A stretch of 44,489 bases of DNA, taken from the NCBI GenBank assembly GCA_020348885.1, contig CP070755.1, positions 2,061,600 to 2,106,088 of the forward strand. The letters run 5' to 3'. The stretch is from Candidatus Coatesiibacteriota bacterium. Its GTDB lineage: Bacteria > RBG-13-66-14 > B26-G2 > WVWN01 > G020348885. Positions 24,808 to 32,413 of the stretch are shown piece after piece. The notes beneath the pieces were generated by a model. It saw only the letters and a list, made by a program, of their open reading frames with translations, was not told where the DNA came from and did no database searches. Position 1 is the stretch's first letter; each line of letters opens with the position of its first letter. Position numbers and translations under genes: made by a program.

Positions 24808-25689
24808 ATGAAGGCGGCTTTATCCGTATGGCTGATAGTAGTGGTAGCCGTAATAATATTCGTTGCCTTCAAAGCGGTGACGGGCGAGTTCGAACCGTTG
24901 GAGGACGGCCGTACCCTCGAATTAATCTCGTGGACTTCACTCGTTATCGTCCTCATCGCGTTGGGTTGCGAGTTCGTCGACTCCACGCTCGGAATGGGTT
25001 ACGGCACGACGTTGACGCCCGTACTGATACTTTTCGGCTTCCACCCGCTTCAAGTAATCCCCGTAGTTCTGCTTTCCGAGTTGGTCACCGGTATATCCGC
25101 CGGATTCGCTCACCATGCGGCCGGCAACATCGATATAAGACCCGGTACCCGAGCGTTTAACGTCGCTATCGTCCTGGCGGCTTGCTCCACCGTCGGTACG
25201 GTCGTCGCCGTAATAATAGCCGTGAGTATCCCCAAAATAGTCCTCAATACGTGGATAGGCGCGCTGATATTCGCCATAGGCGTTTTAATATTGATTAACG
25301 TCGTCCGCCGGGCGACGGTTCGATTTTCTTGGCCGAGGGTTTTGGGCATCGGTACGGTGGCTTCTTTCAACAAAGGGATGAGCGGCGGCGGCTACGGACC
25401 GCTCGTCTGCGGCGGTCAGCTTTTATCGGGTATCGAAGGGAAAAACGCCGTCGCGATAACTTCGATCGCCGAGGGTTTGACGTGTATCGTGGGGGTGACG
25501 GTCTATATTATAGCGGGAGAACTTTTAAGCTGGCGTCTGGCTTTGTTAATCGTAATCGGTGCTTTATTGTCGGTACCTTTATCGGCGGTCGCCGTCAGGA
25601 AAACTAAAACGCGTCCGCTCACTATCGCCATCGGCGTAATAACCACGGCTTTGGGTATATTCACCCTTGTAAAAATCTACTTGCTTTAA
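24808..25689 (+). CDS. TSUP (TauE/SafE) family membrane transporter
   Basis: The protein is 293 residues and almost entirely hydrophobic, with about eight transmembrane helices. It has the TSUP repeat features GxGYGTTLTPVLILFG in the first half and SFNKGMSGGGYGPLV in the second. TSUP proteins move small anions such as sulfite, sulfonates or sulfate, usually outward. The start is ATG 24808, with GGGAGG seven bases upstream; TTG 24784 in the same frame lacks a site. It is transcribed divergently from the Rrf2 regulator and is its likely target. The substrate cannot be read from the sequence. Confidence 0.9.
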   Translation: MKAALSVWLIVVVAVIIFVAFKAVTGEFEPLEDGRTLELISWTSLVIVLIALGCEFVDSTLGMGYGTTLTPVLILFGFHPLQVIPVVLLSELVTGISAGFAHHAAGNIDIRPGTRAFNVAIVLAACSTVGTVVAVIIAVSIPKIVLNTWIGALIFAIGVLILINVVRRATVRFSWPRVLGIGTVASFNKGMSGGGYGPLVCGGQLLSGIEGKNAVAITSIAEGLTCIVGVTVYIIAGELLSWRLALLIVIGALLSVPLSAVAVRKTKTRPLTIAIGVITTALGIFTLVKIYLL

Positions 25690-25728
25690 AACGAAAACTG
25701 ATACGGTCTCGCGGGTAACGGTTCCTCC

Positions 25729-26613
25729 CTACAGCCCCAACATCTCCCTGAACGCCGGGTCGCAATCCTCTTTCATAATGCGGTCGGTCTCGGTGAGGGC
25801 GATTATTATAGCGACGTAGTCGCCCGGCGCGACCTTCCGGCCCTTGCGGTCCTTGAGCCACTTACTGAGTACCTGGTAACCGCCGACGTGGAACTCCCAG
25901 ATGTGTTTGGGGACGGGGCCGATACGGTACCGCTCGTCGGGCGGCTTCTTCGCGTCGAAGATTATCTCTTCGTTCTTCTCGTCGTATTCGACCTTGCCGA
26001 CGACCGCTTCCTTCGCGTCGCCGCGTTGTTCTATCCCCTGCCAGCGCCAGCGGTCTTTGTCCTTGAGGAGGTGGAGCTCCGCGAGGCGCCGGCCCGCGGC
26101 CGCGAGGCGGTCGAAGCTCTCGTAGTCCTTCGGGAAGGGAATACGCGGGAAGTCGAGTTTGAGGAACTCGGCGTAGCGCTCGCGGTACGTGGGGCTGTGG
26201 AGGACGCCGTAGATGTAGTAGAAGATGTCCTCCGGGTAGAGTACCTCCCGCGAGCCGCTCCGCTGCCCCACCTCGGGCGAGTTTTCGAGCGCCCCGGCGC
26301 CGACCGCCGCCAGGAAAGATTCTACGAACTCCGGGGATAGGTTAGGGCGCCGGTCCCCCGCCTTGACCTTTTCGGCGGAGGAGTAGACATAGATCGGATA
26401 AAGGTACGGATTAGCGTGAGCGGTTTCTAATATGTGGAAATCAAAAATATATTCCGTAAAGAAGACGTGGTTATACGTAGGCTTTGTTTGGCGATTAATA
26501 ATTAACGCTAAATTCGCCCCGGCAAACATATGGCGCATGATTTCGGGCCGGGGTCTTTCTATAACTTCAGGCTCATAGAATAACCAACGAATATCGAAAG
26601 GCCGATACGAAAC
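25729..26613 (-). pseudogene. Type ISP-like restriction-methyltransferase, C-terminal fragment (target-recognition region)
   Basis: This frame is open from 26613, directly after the TAA that ends the middle fragment, to the stop at 25729. Its first residues read VSYRPFDIRWLFYEP and ERPRPEIMRHM, a continuous match to the conserved stretch that follows the methyltransferase half in type ISP enzymes. It ends with WEFHVGGYQVLSKWLKDRKGR, the usual C-terminal motif. The nearest ATG for re-initiation is 26538. Only one in-frame stop (26614-26616) separates it from the middle fragment, so it is a nonsense-broken part of the same ancestral gene and not an independent gene. Read-through or a sequencing error would restore it. 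Confidence 0.82.
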
Positions 26614-27012
26614 TTACGCGAAAGTGTGTCTGCCCCTTTTGTTAATAACTTCCCTTGCCTCGGATACGTCTAATTTATCCTTCGCCGATAGATACTTATT
26701 CGCTACTTCCGCGTCGGTTTTATTCGCGTCCAAAAAATCGTATATTCTACGTTTTAAATCGTCGAGGGAGTAATCGACGACGAAACGATCCCGGCTCGTT
26801 ACAATACCGACGTTGTTTACGGGAGCGATGTACGGTAGGCTAACGCCCTTCACATACTCCTCGGCGGCGGCCGCGTCCACTTCGGCGAAGAGGTAGAAAG
26901 GCGACATCGGCTCGACTTCGGCCCACTCGGTATTGGTCACGCCGGTCGTCCCGAGGGCCCCGTACTTGTGTTCGCGAAGGCCGTAAACGTCGCCGCGGTA
27001 GATTTCGGGCAC
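26614..27012 (-). pseudogene. Type ISP-like restriction-methyltransferase, middle fragment
   Basis: This 132-residue frame begins GTG CCC GAA ATC just after the NYN gene and reads RGDVYGLREHKYGALG, NTEWAEVEPMSPFYLF, PVNNVGIVTSRDRFVVDY and KDKLDVSEAREVI. From memory of the family, this order is the segment lying between the methylase motifs and the RPFDxRW block in type ISP enzymes. It joins the C-terminal fragment in the same reading frame across a single TAA. It does not look like a free-standing protein, and its GTG start was probably created by the insertion of the NYN gene. Confidence 0.78.
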
Positions 27013-27014
27013 GG

Positions 27015-27623
27015 TTATCTCCTTTTTATCCTCATACCCGAGAAGAATTTCCTCGATAGAAATATATCGAGGTCCGATTCGTTCATCAAGGCCCTGGTTT
27101 TACTGAAACCCACAAAAACGGCGGTCTTCCCGAAATGTTTTACGCCTTTTAATACTGAAGCGAAGTCGCCGTCGTTGGAGACCAACGCGGCGATATCGTA
27201 ATCGTCGTTTTCGGCTTTCAGTATCATATCGACGGCAAGCGTAACGTCCACTTCCTTTTCCTCGTACGTGTTCCCTTGTTCGCTTTTACACTTCGGGCAA
27301 ACGACCTTGGCTTTCTCCCTGCATTCGGGGCAAATAATATCCCGCTTCTCGAGCCGGCCCAGGTGTAATTCCAATTTCTTGGTATGCATTAACGCACTGA
27401 AGAAGCGCTGTTGAGCCTTTGCTATCTCCGGAAAAACCGACCTGTCCACCGGCGCGTTGTAGTAATAGATTCGAACGAGTTCGGTATCCACCGACAGTTC
27501 GGTACGGATGCGCTCCGTCAGCTTCTCTCCGAATTTATAGAAGTCTACGTTTGCGGCGCCCAGGGCCTTTTTCAGGTTATGGTAAAAATTACTTCCGTCT
27601 ATAAAAACGCAAACCCGCTTCAC
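27015..27623 (-). CDS. NYN-domain (LabA-like PIN-fold) nuclease with internal zinc ribbon, inserted in the methyltransferase gene
   Basis: The protein is 202 residues. The NYN/PIN-like acidic residues are D9 (VFIDGSNFYHNL), D126 and D132 (KEVDVTLAVDMI) and D151/D153 (ALVSNDGDFASVL), as in LabA/Vpa0323-type proteins. A four-cysteine ribbon (C98, C101, C109, C112) is inserted between the second strand region and the KEVD motif. NYN proteins are predicted RNases. The GTG start has a GGGGG site and the gene has its own promoter at 27720-27748. It sits precisely between the N-terminal and middle parts of the split methyltransferase, on the same strand, two bases before the middle fragment. It could be a mobile cargo or a functional add-on to the defence gene. 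Confidence 0.88.
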   Translation of the reverse strand: MKRVCVFIDGSNFYHNLKKALGAANVDFYKFGEKLTERIRTELSVDTELVRIYYYNAPVDRSVFPEIAKAQQRFFSALMHTKKLELHLGRLEKRDIICPECREKAKVVCPKCKSEQGNTYEEKEVDVTLAVDMILKAENDDYDIAALVSNDGDFASVLKGVKHFGKTAVFVGFSKTRALMNESDLDIFLSRKFFSGMRIKRR

Positions 27624-27642
27624 GAGAACCCCCTAAAAAAGT

Positions 27643-27709
27643 ACCCGCCATTGGCGCGCAATGACGGGGAGGTTATTACCCGCCATTGGCTTGCAATGAC
27701 GGGGAGGTA
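27643..27709. repeat. Tandem pair of 32-bp repeats (period 35)
   Basis: Copies at 27643-27674 and 27678-27709 share ACCCGCCATTGGC..GCAATGACGGGGAGGT, split here by two variable bases (GC or TT). The unit resembles the widespread dispersed element with a CGTCATTGC..GCCAATGG core. It lies between the NYN promoter and the NYN start, at the upstream edge of the insertion. Two copies only, so not a CRISPR. Confidence 0.7.
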
Positions 27710-27719
27710 ATCTATGTAC

Positions 27720-27748
27720 TGTATAACACGGTACCCCACCCTTGTCAA
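27720..27748 (-). promoter_or_regulatory. Promoter of the inserted NYN gene
   Basis: On the minus strand TTGACA (27748-27743) and TATACA (27725-27720) are 17 bases apart. It begins just 10 bases after the stop codon of the truncated methyltransferase half, so it arrived with, or was formed at, the insertion. Confidence 0.7.
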
Positions 27749-27757
27749 GTACTTCCG

Positions 27758-29695
27758 TCACGATTTCACCCCCAAAAATATCGCGACGCCCTGCATAATA
27801 TCGAAGACGTTCTCGTCCTTGGAACCGTCGGGGCACGTCTCCTTCTTCTTGGCGTTCCCGTGCAAGTCCAGAAGATAAAGCGTGTCGAAGGTCCCCATCA
27901 GATTCTGCCGCATTCCGCGGAACGTAGGGTTATCTAAATACCCGTGGTTTGTAATCATCCCGACGACGCCGCGGCCGGTCCGGTCTATACGCCACTGGGC
28001 CCACCTTAGGAATTTTACATAGTCGTCCTGTAGCCATTTAGGGTTGCGTTCCCGCAGCGGTTCGCCGTCAACCTCGTAGTAGCCCGGGCGCCGGCCGTCG
28101 TCCGGTAGGTCGTAACCTTTTTTTAACAGCCCGTCTATCCACGGCCCCTTGTTCGCGCTGTGCCCGGCGTAGGGCGGATTACCCAAAACCACCATCACCG
28201 GCGCCTCGGCCTTGACCCGGTCCGCGCCCTCCTTCTCCCGCGAAATCGCGCCCATAATCCCGGGGAGCATCTTCTGCTCAACGTGCTGCTCGGCCTCCTC
28301 CAGCGTGTTCGTCAGGTATATGCCGAGGCGTTGGTCCCGGCGGAACTCGTAGCCGGTCTCGCGGAGGAGTTCGGCGAGCTTCAAATGGGCTATCGTGTAC
28401 GGCGCCATCAAGAGCTCGAAGCCGAACAGCCGCTCCAGGAGGGTGGGAACGTATTCGTTCCACTCGGCGGCGCCGCGAGGGCCGAGGCGCTCGTGGATGA
28501 GCCGGACGACCTCGTAGAGGAACGTCCCGGTCCCGCAGGCCGGGTCGAGTATTATCACGCTCTGGTCCGCCAGGCCGTCGGCGAGGTCGAACTCGTTTTT
28601 AAGGAGCTCGTCTATCGAGCGGACGATGTAACGGACTACCGGGAGGGGCGTGTAGTAGACGCCGCGCTTCTTCGCCTTCTCCGGGTCGTAAACGCGGAGG
28701 AAGTGTTCATAAAAATAAATGACCGGGTCGTGCTCGGCCACCTCCTCGCCCTTGCGCCGCCCGGCGCCGAAACGCGCGAGCTCCTCCGATATGGCGCCCA
28801 TGTCCGCCGCGCCTATCAGCGCGGCCAGGTCCTCCACGATTCCCACGACGCGCTTCGGCATGTCCATATCGTTGACGAGGGAACCGAACACGCGCTTTAG
28901 AAACGGGTTGGTGACCGGCAGCAGGCGCTCGGCCGCGAAACGGTCGAAGCCGGGGCCGTCGGTGTCGCGGGCGTGAATGATACGCGCGGTGAAGAGGCCG
29001 TAAGCGATGGTCTGCGCGTACATATCGGCGAACTCGTCGGCCTTCAGGCCGTGTATAAGCTCGTCTTGGAAAGCGTCGTAAAGGCGCTTGAGGAATTCGT
29101 TCCCCTCGTCCAACGCTTTCCGGGTACGCGCGTCCAGAACTTTCGTCAGCCGCGCCATATCGGGGGCGAGGCCCTTCGCCGTAGCGTGGGGTTCGGGCAG
29201 GGCCGCGAGGAACGCGCCGACGACGTTCTCGAACGCCTCGCGCCCCTCCTTCGTAGTGTGGAACTTGCCGTCGGCGCCTATGTGGCCCAAAACGGCGATT
29301 TGCTCCGGCGCCGGGTCGTGCCGACGGTAGAGCCGCCATTCGACGTAGTTCGTATAGAGGAGGTTGTCGTACTCGGCGAGGTATGTCCTGAACTGCTCGG
29401 CGTTGTGGTCTGTTCGGGCGGCCGCGGCGTTCGCCTCTATTTCGCCGAGGTTAACGGGCAGGTCCTTCGCTTCGACGACGCCGATCAGGTTCTCCCTGCG
29501 GTAGACTTGCACGTCGGGTTTCGCGGCGGCGCCACGCTCGACGATGTGCGCGTTAATGCCGTCTCCGCAGCCGTCGATTAAATCCCTGAGGGCGGGGTAA
29601 TAGGTTTGCTCGCTCGGTCTGCCGCCGGTCGCAAGCTCTTTGTTTATAGCTTTAACGTATCGCCTGAGTGCTTTATTTACGTCAGCCGCGGCCAC
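27758..29695 (-). CDS. Type ISP-like restriction-methyltransferase, N-terminal fragment (nuclease plus N6-adenine methylase domains)
   Basis: This 645-residue fragment has a PD-(D/E)xK-like nuclease site near its start (P60-D61, then E75-A76-K77 in GVVEAKDLP). A helical connector follows, then an N6-adenine methyltransferase domain with motif I DPACGTGTF (384-392) and motif IV NPPY (506-509). It stops at DIMQGVAIFLGVKS, a place where type ISP enzymes normally continue into the target-recognition domain. That remainder is found at 27012-25729. It can no longer recognise DNA by itself unless the fragments reassemble. The GTG start has no clear ribosome site, but a TATAAT (minus strand, 29707-29702) lies seven bases upstream, so the transcript may be leaderless. 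Bases look richer in G+C than the neighbours, which hints at transfer. Confidence 0.85.
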   Translation of the reverse strand: MAAADVNKALRRYVKAINKELATGGRPSEQTYYPALRDLIDGCGDGINAHIVERGAAAKPDVQVYRRENLIGVVEAKDLPVNLGEIEANAAAARTDHNAEQFRTYLAEYDNLLYTNYVEWRLYRRHDPAPEQIAVLGHIGADGKFHTTKEGREAFENVVGAFLAALPEPHATAKGLAPDMARLTKVLDARTRKALDEGNEFLKRLYDAFQDELIHGLKADEFADMYAQTIAYGLFTARIIHARDTDGPGFDRFAAERLLPVTNPFLKRVFGSLVNDMDMPKRVVGIVEDLAALIGAADMGAISEELARFGAGRRKGEEVAEHDPVIYFYEHFLRVYDPEKAKKRGVYYTPLPVVRYIVRSIDELLKNEFDLADGLADQSVIILDPACGTGTFLYEVVRLIHERLGPRGAAEWNEYVPTLLERLFGFELLMAPYTIAHLKLAELLRETGYEFRRDQRLGIYLTNTLEEAEQHVEQKMLPGIMGAISREKEGADRVKAEAPVMVVLGNPPYAGHSANKGPWIDGLLKKGYDLPDDGRRPGYYEVDGEPLRERNPKWLQDDYVKFLRWAQWRIDRTGRGVVGMITNHGYLDNPTFRGMRQNLMGTFDTLYLLDLHGNAKKKETCPDGSKDENVFDIMQGVAIFLGVKS

Positions 29696-30135
29696 GTACG
29701 GATTATAATATATGTTGTAGGAATGGCGAAGCTAAAAAACTACGAAACGCCGAAATAAACAACGCGCGATTCGGACTTTGATATTCGATTATATTGAGTA
29801 GCGATTTGGGAGCGGCGGCCGGGCCGGGTAGACGCACGGCGGCGGGGTGCCGGTTAAGGCGTCGAGTAAAACGTCTATTATCGTCGAGTCGACGTCCGGC
29901 AGTACAGGTGAGGTTAACGCGTAGATGGTTCGTAATATTTCCACTTATACGAAAACGACCCCGAAGGAAACGTAGGACAAGAGACACCCATAATCGTCCC
30001 GCTCGGCAACGCCTAGAACCAAGGTCTCACCGGTATTGCCGTAAGCCCCCTAAGGTCCTAACTCCGTTGGAGGCCGAATATTGATGGTAATATACTAAAT
30101 CGGCTATTTCGGCGTTGGGCCAAGTTAGGCCACAT
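29696..30135. other. Intergenic region with no supported gene
   Basis: In these 440 bases I see no credible gene, tRNA or terminator. The first 15 bases hold the TATAAT-like box for the methyltransferase fragment. The GC-rich part (29810-29860) and the remainder look like decayed sequence next to the defence locus. Confidence 0.4.
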
Positions 30136-30897
30136 TTACGGGGCGGGGATCGTTACAATTTCTGCTATTGTTTTCCGTGAGGTTACGCCCGATGCTTCGC
30201 CGGTAGCAAACGCTTCGACCTCGTATTGCTCGCCTGCCGCTACTTCTGTGTACTTAATACTGAACGGGTGTACGACCGTCTCGCCCGCGGTTACGTTATA
30301 AGATGGTGGAGGGGCAAGCGTACCAGCTACATCCTCGCCGCTCGGTAGTATCTTCGCGTGGAAGTTCAACCCGATGTTGGCGTCAACGTCGCTCTTTACG
30401 CTAACTTTACCTTTAAAATAACCTTCGGGGTCCCAGCGCGGCTCTTCACCCGGAACGAAACCGAACGTAAGGAACTCAATGACTGTTATCCCGACGTCGG
30501 TAGAGGTGAGAGCGGGACCGCCACCCGTTGGTATTAAAGATATCGTTAATACGTAATCACCTGGCGGCATATCCTCGGGTACCCCCAAGGAAAAAAGACC
30601 GTCGAAATTCGGCGAATCCGCGCTGACTACTACGATCGCGGGGTCGCAATTCGATAAGCCGCCACTCGAAATGAAATCGCCGGTGGTTTCCAGGTCGGCC
30701 GTTACCGCAGGGCCTGACGTATGGGTTACGCGGTAATAGTAGTCCTTCTCCGTGAAACCTTGCCCTACTTCGAGGGCTTGCGGGTCCGTACCAATATCTA
30801 CGTCGGCACCTGGTTCGCACGCCGCCAAAAATAGCGTTAACAACCCGTATAAAAGCGTTAACGCCCCAAACTTTAAAACCTTAACCGCTTTCATCAT
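30136..30897 (-). CDS. Predicted lipoprotein of unknown function
   Basis: The protein is about 253 residues. A basic start and hydrophobic core lead to the lipobox LFLAAC, so the mature protein begins at that cysteine (CEPGADVDIG). The rest is beta-rich with Ig-like character (GDYVLTISLIPTGG; STDVGITVIEF; KYTEVAAGEQYEVEAFATGE), suggesting two extracellular beta-sandwich domains. I do not recognise a family. ATG 30897 or 30894 is preferred to GTG 30903 by spacing from AAAGGTGG. A promoter is visible at 31072-31100, leaving a long leader of about 165 bases. Confidence 0.7.
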   Translation of the reverse strand: MMKAVKVLKFGALTLLYGLLTLFLAACEPGADVDIGTDPQALEVGQGFTEKDYYYRVTHTSGPAVTADLETTGDFISSGGLSNCDPAIVVVSADSPNFDGLFSLGVPEDMPPGDYVLTISLIPTGGGPALTSTDVGITVIEFLTFGFVPGEEPRWDPEGYFKGKVSVKSDVDANIGLNFHAKILPSGEDVAGTLAPPPSYNVTAGETVVHPFSIKYTEVAAGEQYEVEAFATGEASGVTSRKTIAEIVTIPAP

Positions 30898-31071
30898 TTC
30901 CACCTTTCCCTTCTCGCGTCGGTCCTCTATCCGTTATTAGGCCGTATAGTCTCGTCGCGCGGGATAAAGAACCGAACGTCATAAGTGGATACTATGAATG
31001 TATAGTAAATCAGTCGTATCGATTATATTGCTTATCTAGTTATGTATAGCTTATCATTTATTCCTGATACC

Positions 31072-31100
31072 ATATTAGATTAATAGTCGTACCTTGTCAA
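31072..31100 (-). promoter_or_regulatory. Promoter of the lipoprotein gene
   Basis: On the minus strand TTGACA (31100-31095), 17 bases, TAATAT (31077-31072). The region 30990-31125 is AT-rich. Confidence 0.5.
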
Positions 31101-31139
31101 TAAAATAATAATCGTCGTTGTCCGACTAACGTTTCTGAA

Positions 31140-31245
31140 GGCGTTCCGAGGGTAACGGGCGGGCGGGGGAAGCGCGACGGCAAGCCGGCGGGCGCGAGGG
31201 AAGGCGGGCCGTTAAGTCGCGTTGGTCCGGCGGCCGCCTTTTTAA
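31140..31245. other. GC-rich block in an AT-rich intergenic region (possible structured RNA)
   Basis: A block of about 100 very GC-rich bases with several self-complementary pieces (for example AAGGCGG at 31201 with CCGCCTT at 31234, followed by TTT) is bounded by AT-rich DNA. It encodes no plausible protein. It could be a small structured RNA or a remnant. I cannot match it to SRP RNA, 6S RNA, tmRNA or RNase P RNA. Confidence 0.3.
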
Positions 31246-31311
31246 CCCGTCGGTGATAATGTGCGTGTTTCAGGGTATTATAAAATAAATCCCTTGCGGG
31301 TGATATTTAGC

Positions 31312-31340
31312 TTGATTTGCATATTAGCGTGTGCTATAAT
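31312..31340 (+). promoter_or_regulatory. Extended -10 promoter of the cold-shock gene
   Basis: TTGATT (31312-31317), 17 bases, TATAAT (31335-31340) with an upstream TGC extension. The gap to the start codon gives a leader of about 250 bases, as is common for cold-shock genes. Confidence 0.8.
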
Positions 31341-31350
31341 ACTAACAGTA

Positions 31351-31375
31351 CGCGGTCCGGTACCGCGCTTTTTTT
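31351..31375 (+). terminator. Promoter-proximal terminator/attenuator in the cold-shock leader
   Basis: CGCGGT (31351-31356), loop CCGGT, ACCGCG (31362-31367), C, then seven T (31369-31375). It begins about four bases after the predicted start site, so most transcripts would end after roughly 30 bases unless the hairpin is opened. Confidence 0.7.
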
Positions 31376-31600
31376 GGAGGTGAAAGTAACCACCCGGAAA
31401 ACGTTTTAACCTGTTACTACGTTCCCGATTTCATTCAATCTGGTACCGCGGCCGTAAAAACTAATAGCTTGAGGCGGATTAGCCGACGGCTCAGGGAAGA
31501 GTTAATTGAACAGGTTTATCGTAGAAGCGTTTTAATCGCGCGTATTTACGTGGGCCGGGAGATTCACCCCGGTTCATCGAGCGACGGGGGTTTTAGTTTT

Positions 31601-31813
31601 ATGGTTACAGGAAGAGTCAAGTGGTTTAACGATTCCAAAGGGTTCGGTTTTATTGAGGTAGAAGGCAGCGAGGACGTTTTCGTGCATCACACCTCAATAG
31701 AAGGAGAAGGTTTCAAGACCCTTGCGGAGGATCAACTCGTAGAATTCGACATCGTAAACGGCGATAAAGGTCCACAAGCCGCTAACGTCAGAAAAGCCGA
31801 AGAGACCGAGTAA
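31601..31813 (+). CDS. Cold-shock domain protein (CspA family)
   Basis: The protein is 70 residues with the two RNA-binding motifs of the cold-shock fold: KGFGFI (RNP1) and VFVHHTSI (RNP2), starting [14 protein letters not shown]. It binds single-stranded RNA and DNA and acts as an RNA chaperone or antiterminator. The same frame is open upstream to a TTG at 31469, but the family starts at this ATG, and GGGGG lies about ten bases before it. It is monocistronic, with its own promoter and terminators on both sides. Confidence 0.93.
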   Translation: MVTGRVKWFNDSKGFGFIEVEGSEDVFVHHTSIEGEGFKTLAEDQLVEFDIVNGDKGPQAANVRKAEETE

Positions 31814-31830
31814 ACCTTGTTAAACCCGAA

Positions 31831-31858
31831 AGCCCCTCGAGAGAGGGGCTTTTTATTT
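31831..31858 (+). terminator. Terminator of the cold-shock gene
   Basis: AGCCCCTC (31831-31838), loop GAGA, GAGGGGCT (31843-31850), then TTTTATTT. It lies 17 bases after the stop codon. Confidence 0.93.
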
Positions 31859-31898
31859 GCCATTAATAGCCGCAGTATGTAAGAACGCGTTAGACGGG

Positions 31899-32027
31899 TT
31901 AACCGCCGCCCAACCACCCCTTAACGCCCTCGTCGGTCGGTACCTTCCCCTTGTTGACGATTATACCGTCGACGGCGACGCCGGGTGCGAGGGAAGTAGG
32001 GCCGTAGCGGACGAATAAACGGGCTTC
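31899..32027 (-). pseudogene. C-terminal remnant of a thioredoxin-like small redox protein
   Basis: On the minus strand a 43-codon frame reads LFVRYGPTSLAPGVAVDG then IIVNKGKVPTDEGVKGWLGG and a stop. This resembles the end of the thioredoxin_3 / small redox-active disulfide proteins (cis-Pro, xVxVDGxVVxxGxVPsxeeIkkwL). The frame meets TGA at its upstream end and no CxxC half is present beyond it. There a hairpin (32017-32041) and unrelated sequence follow. I read it as a truncated gene remnant. Confidence 0.5.
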
Positions 32028-32041
32028 TCAAAAGCCCGTTT
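32017..32041. other. Perfect 10-bp stem hairpin
   Basis: AAACGGGCTT (32017-32026), loop CTCAA, AAGCCCGTTT (32032-32041). There is no T run after it on either strand. It sits exactly at the broken end of the thioredoxin-like remnant. The rest of 32042-32350 shows no supported gene. Confidence 0.5.
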
Positions 32042-32355
32042 AACGTAAGTCGATATTGTCGGATAAGTCAGCGCGTCGGGCGGGGTAGTGGGTTTCCGGT
32101 TTTACTAGCGTTACGTTTCTTAATCGGCGAACGCGGCTTTTATACAGCCGACGACGACGGTTCGATGTTCATAATAACCGGTTTGAAATATTGGACGCCA
32201 GCGTTGTAAGTATCCCCTACGTAAACTACGCCGCTCGACCATTCCGCGTCGTGGGGATATGTTTCGGTGATTTAAGAGTTTTCTTGGTCCGCGATTATCG
32301 CTATCTCGTTGTCTTCAAATCTGGCGCTTTCGTAGTAATATCCGCTATACTCAAA

Positions 32356-32364
32356 TGCTATAAT
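32356..32364 (+). promoter_or_regulatory. Extended -10 promoter of the DNRLRE-type gene
   Basis: TGCTATAAT with no good -35 at the right distance, about 50 bases before the start codon. The same nine bases occur in the cold-shock promoter (31332) and before ino1 (39387). Confidence 0.5.
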
Positions 32365-32413
32365 ATATCCAAATAGGATAATTAGGGATTTATTTAACGT
32401 GAAGGAGGGTAAG

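Noticed and set aside
27643-27709. CRISPR array
   Set aside because: There are only two repeats with a three-base gap, so no spacers exist. No cas genes are in the window.
28160-29581. Two long plus-strand open frames opposite the methyltransferase
   Set aside because: They mirror a GC-rich coding strand that carries clear nuclease and methylase motifs. The plus-strand products show no recognisable pattern.
31469-31600. Longer cold-shock protein starting at TTG 31469
   Set aside because: The extra 44 residues are basic and unlike any cold-shock N-terminus. ATG 31601 gives the standard 70-residue protein.
32191-32376. 61-codon open frame before the DNRLRE-type gene
   Set aside because: It overlaps the extended -10 promoter, has no ribosome site and has non-coding-like composition.
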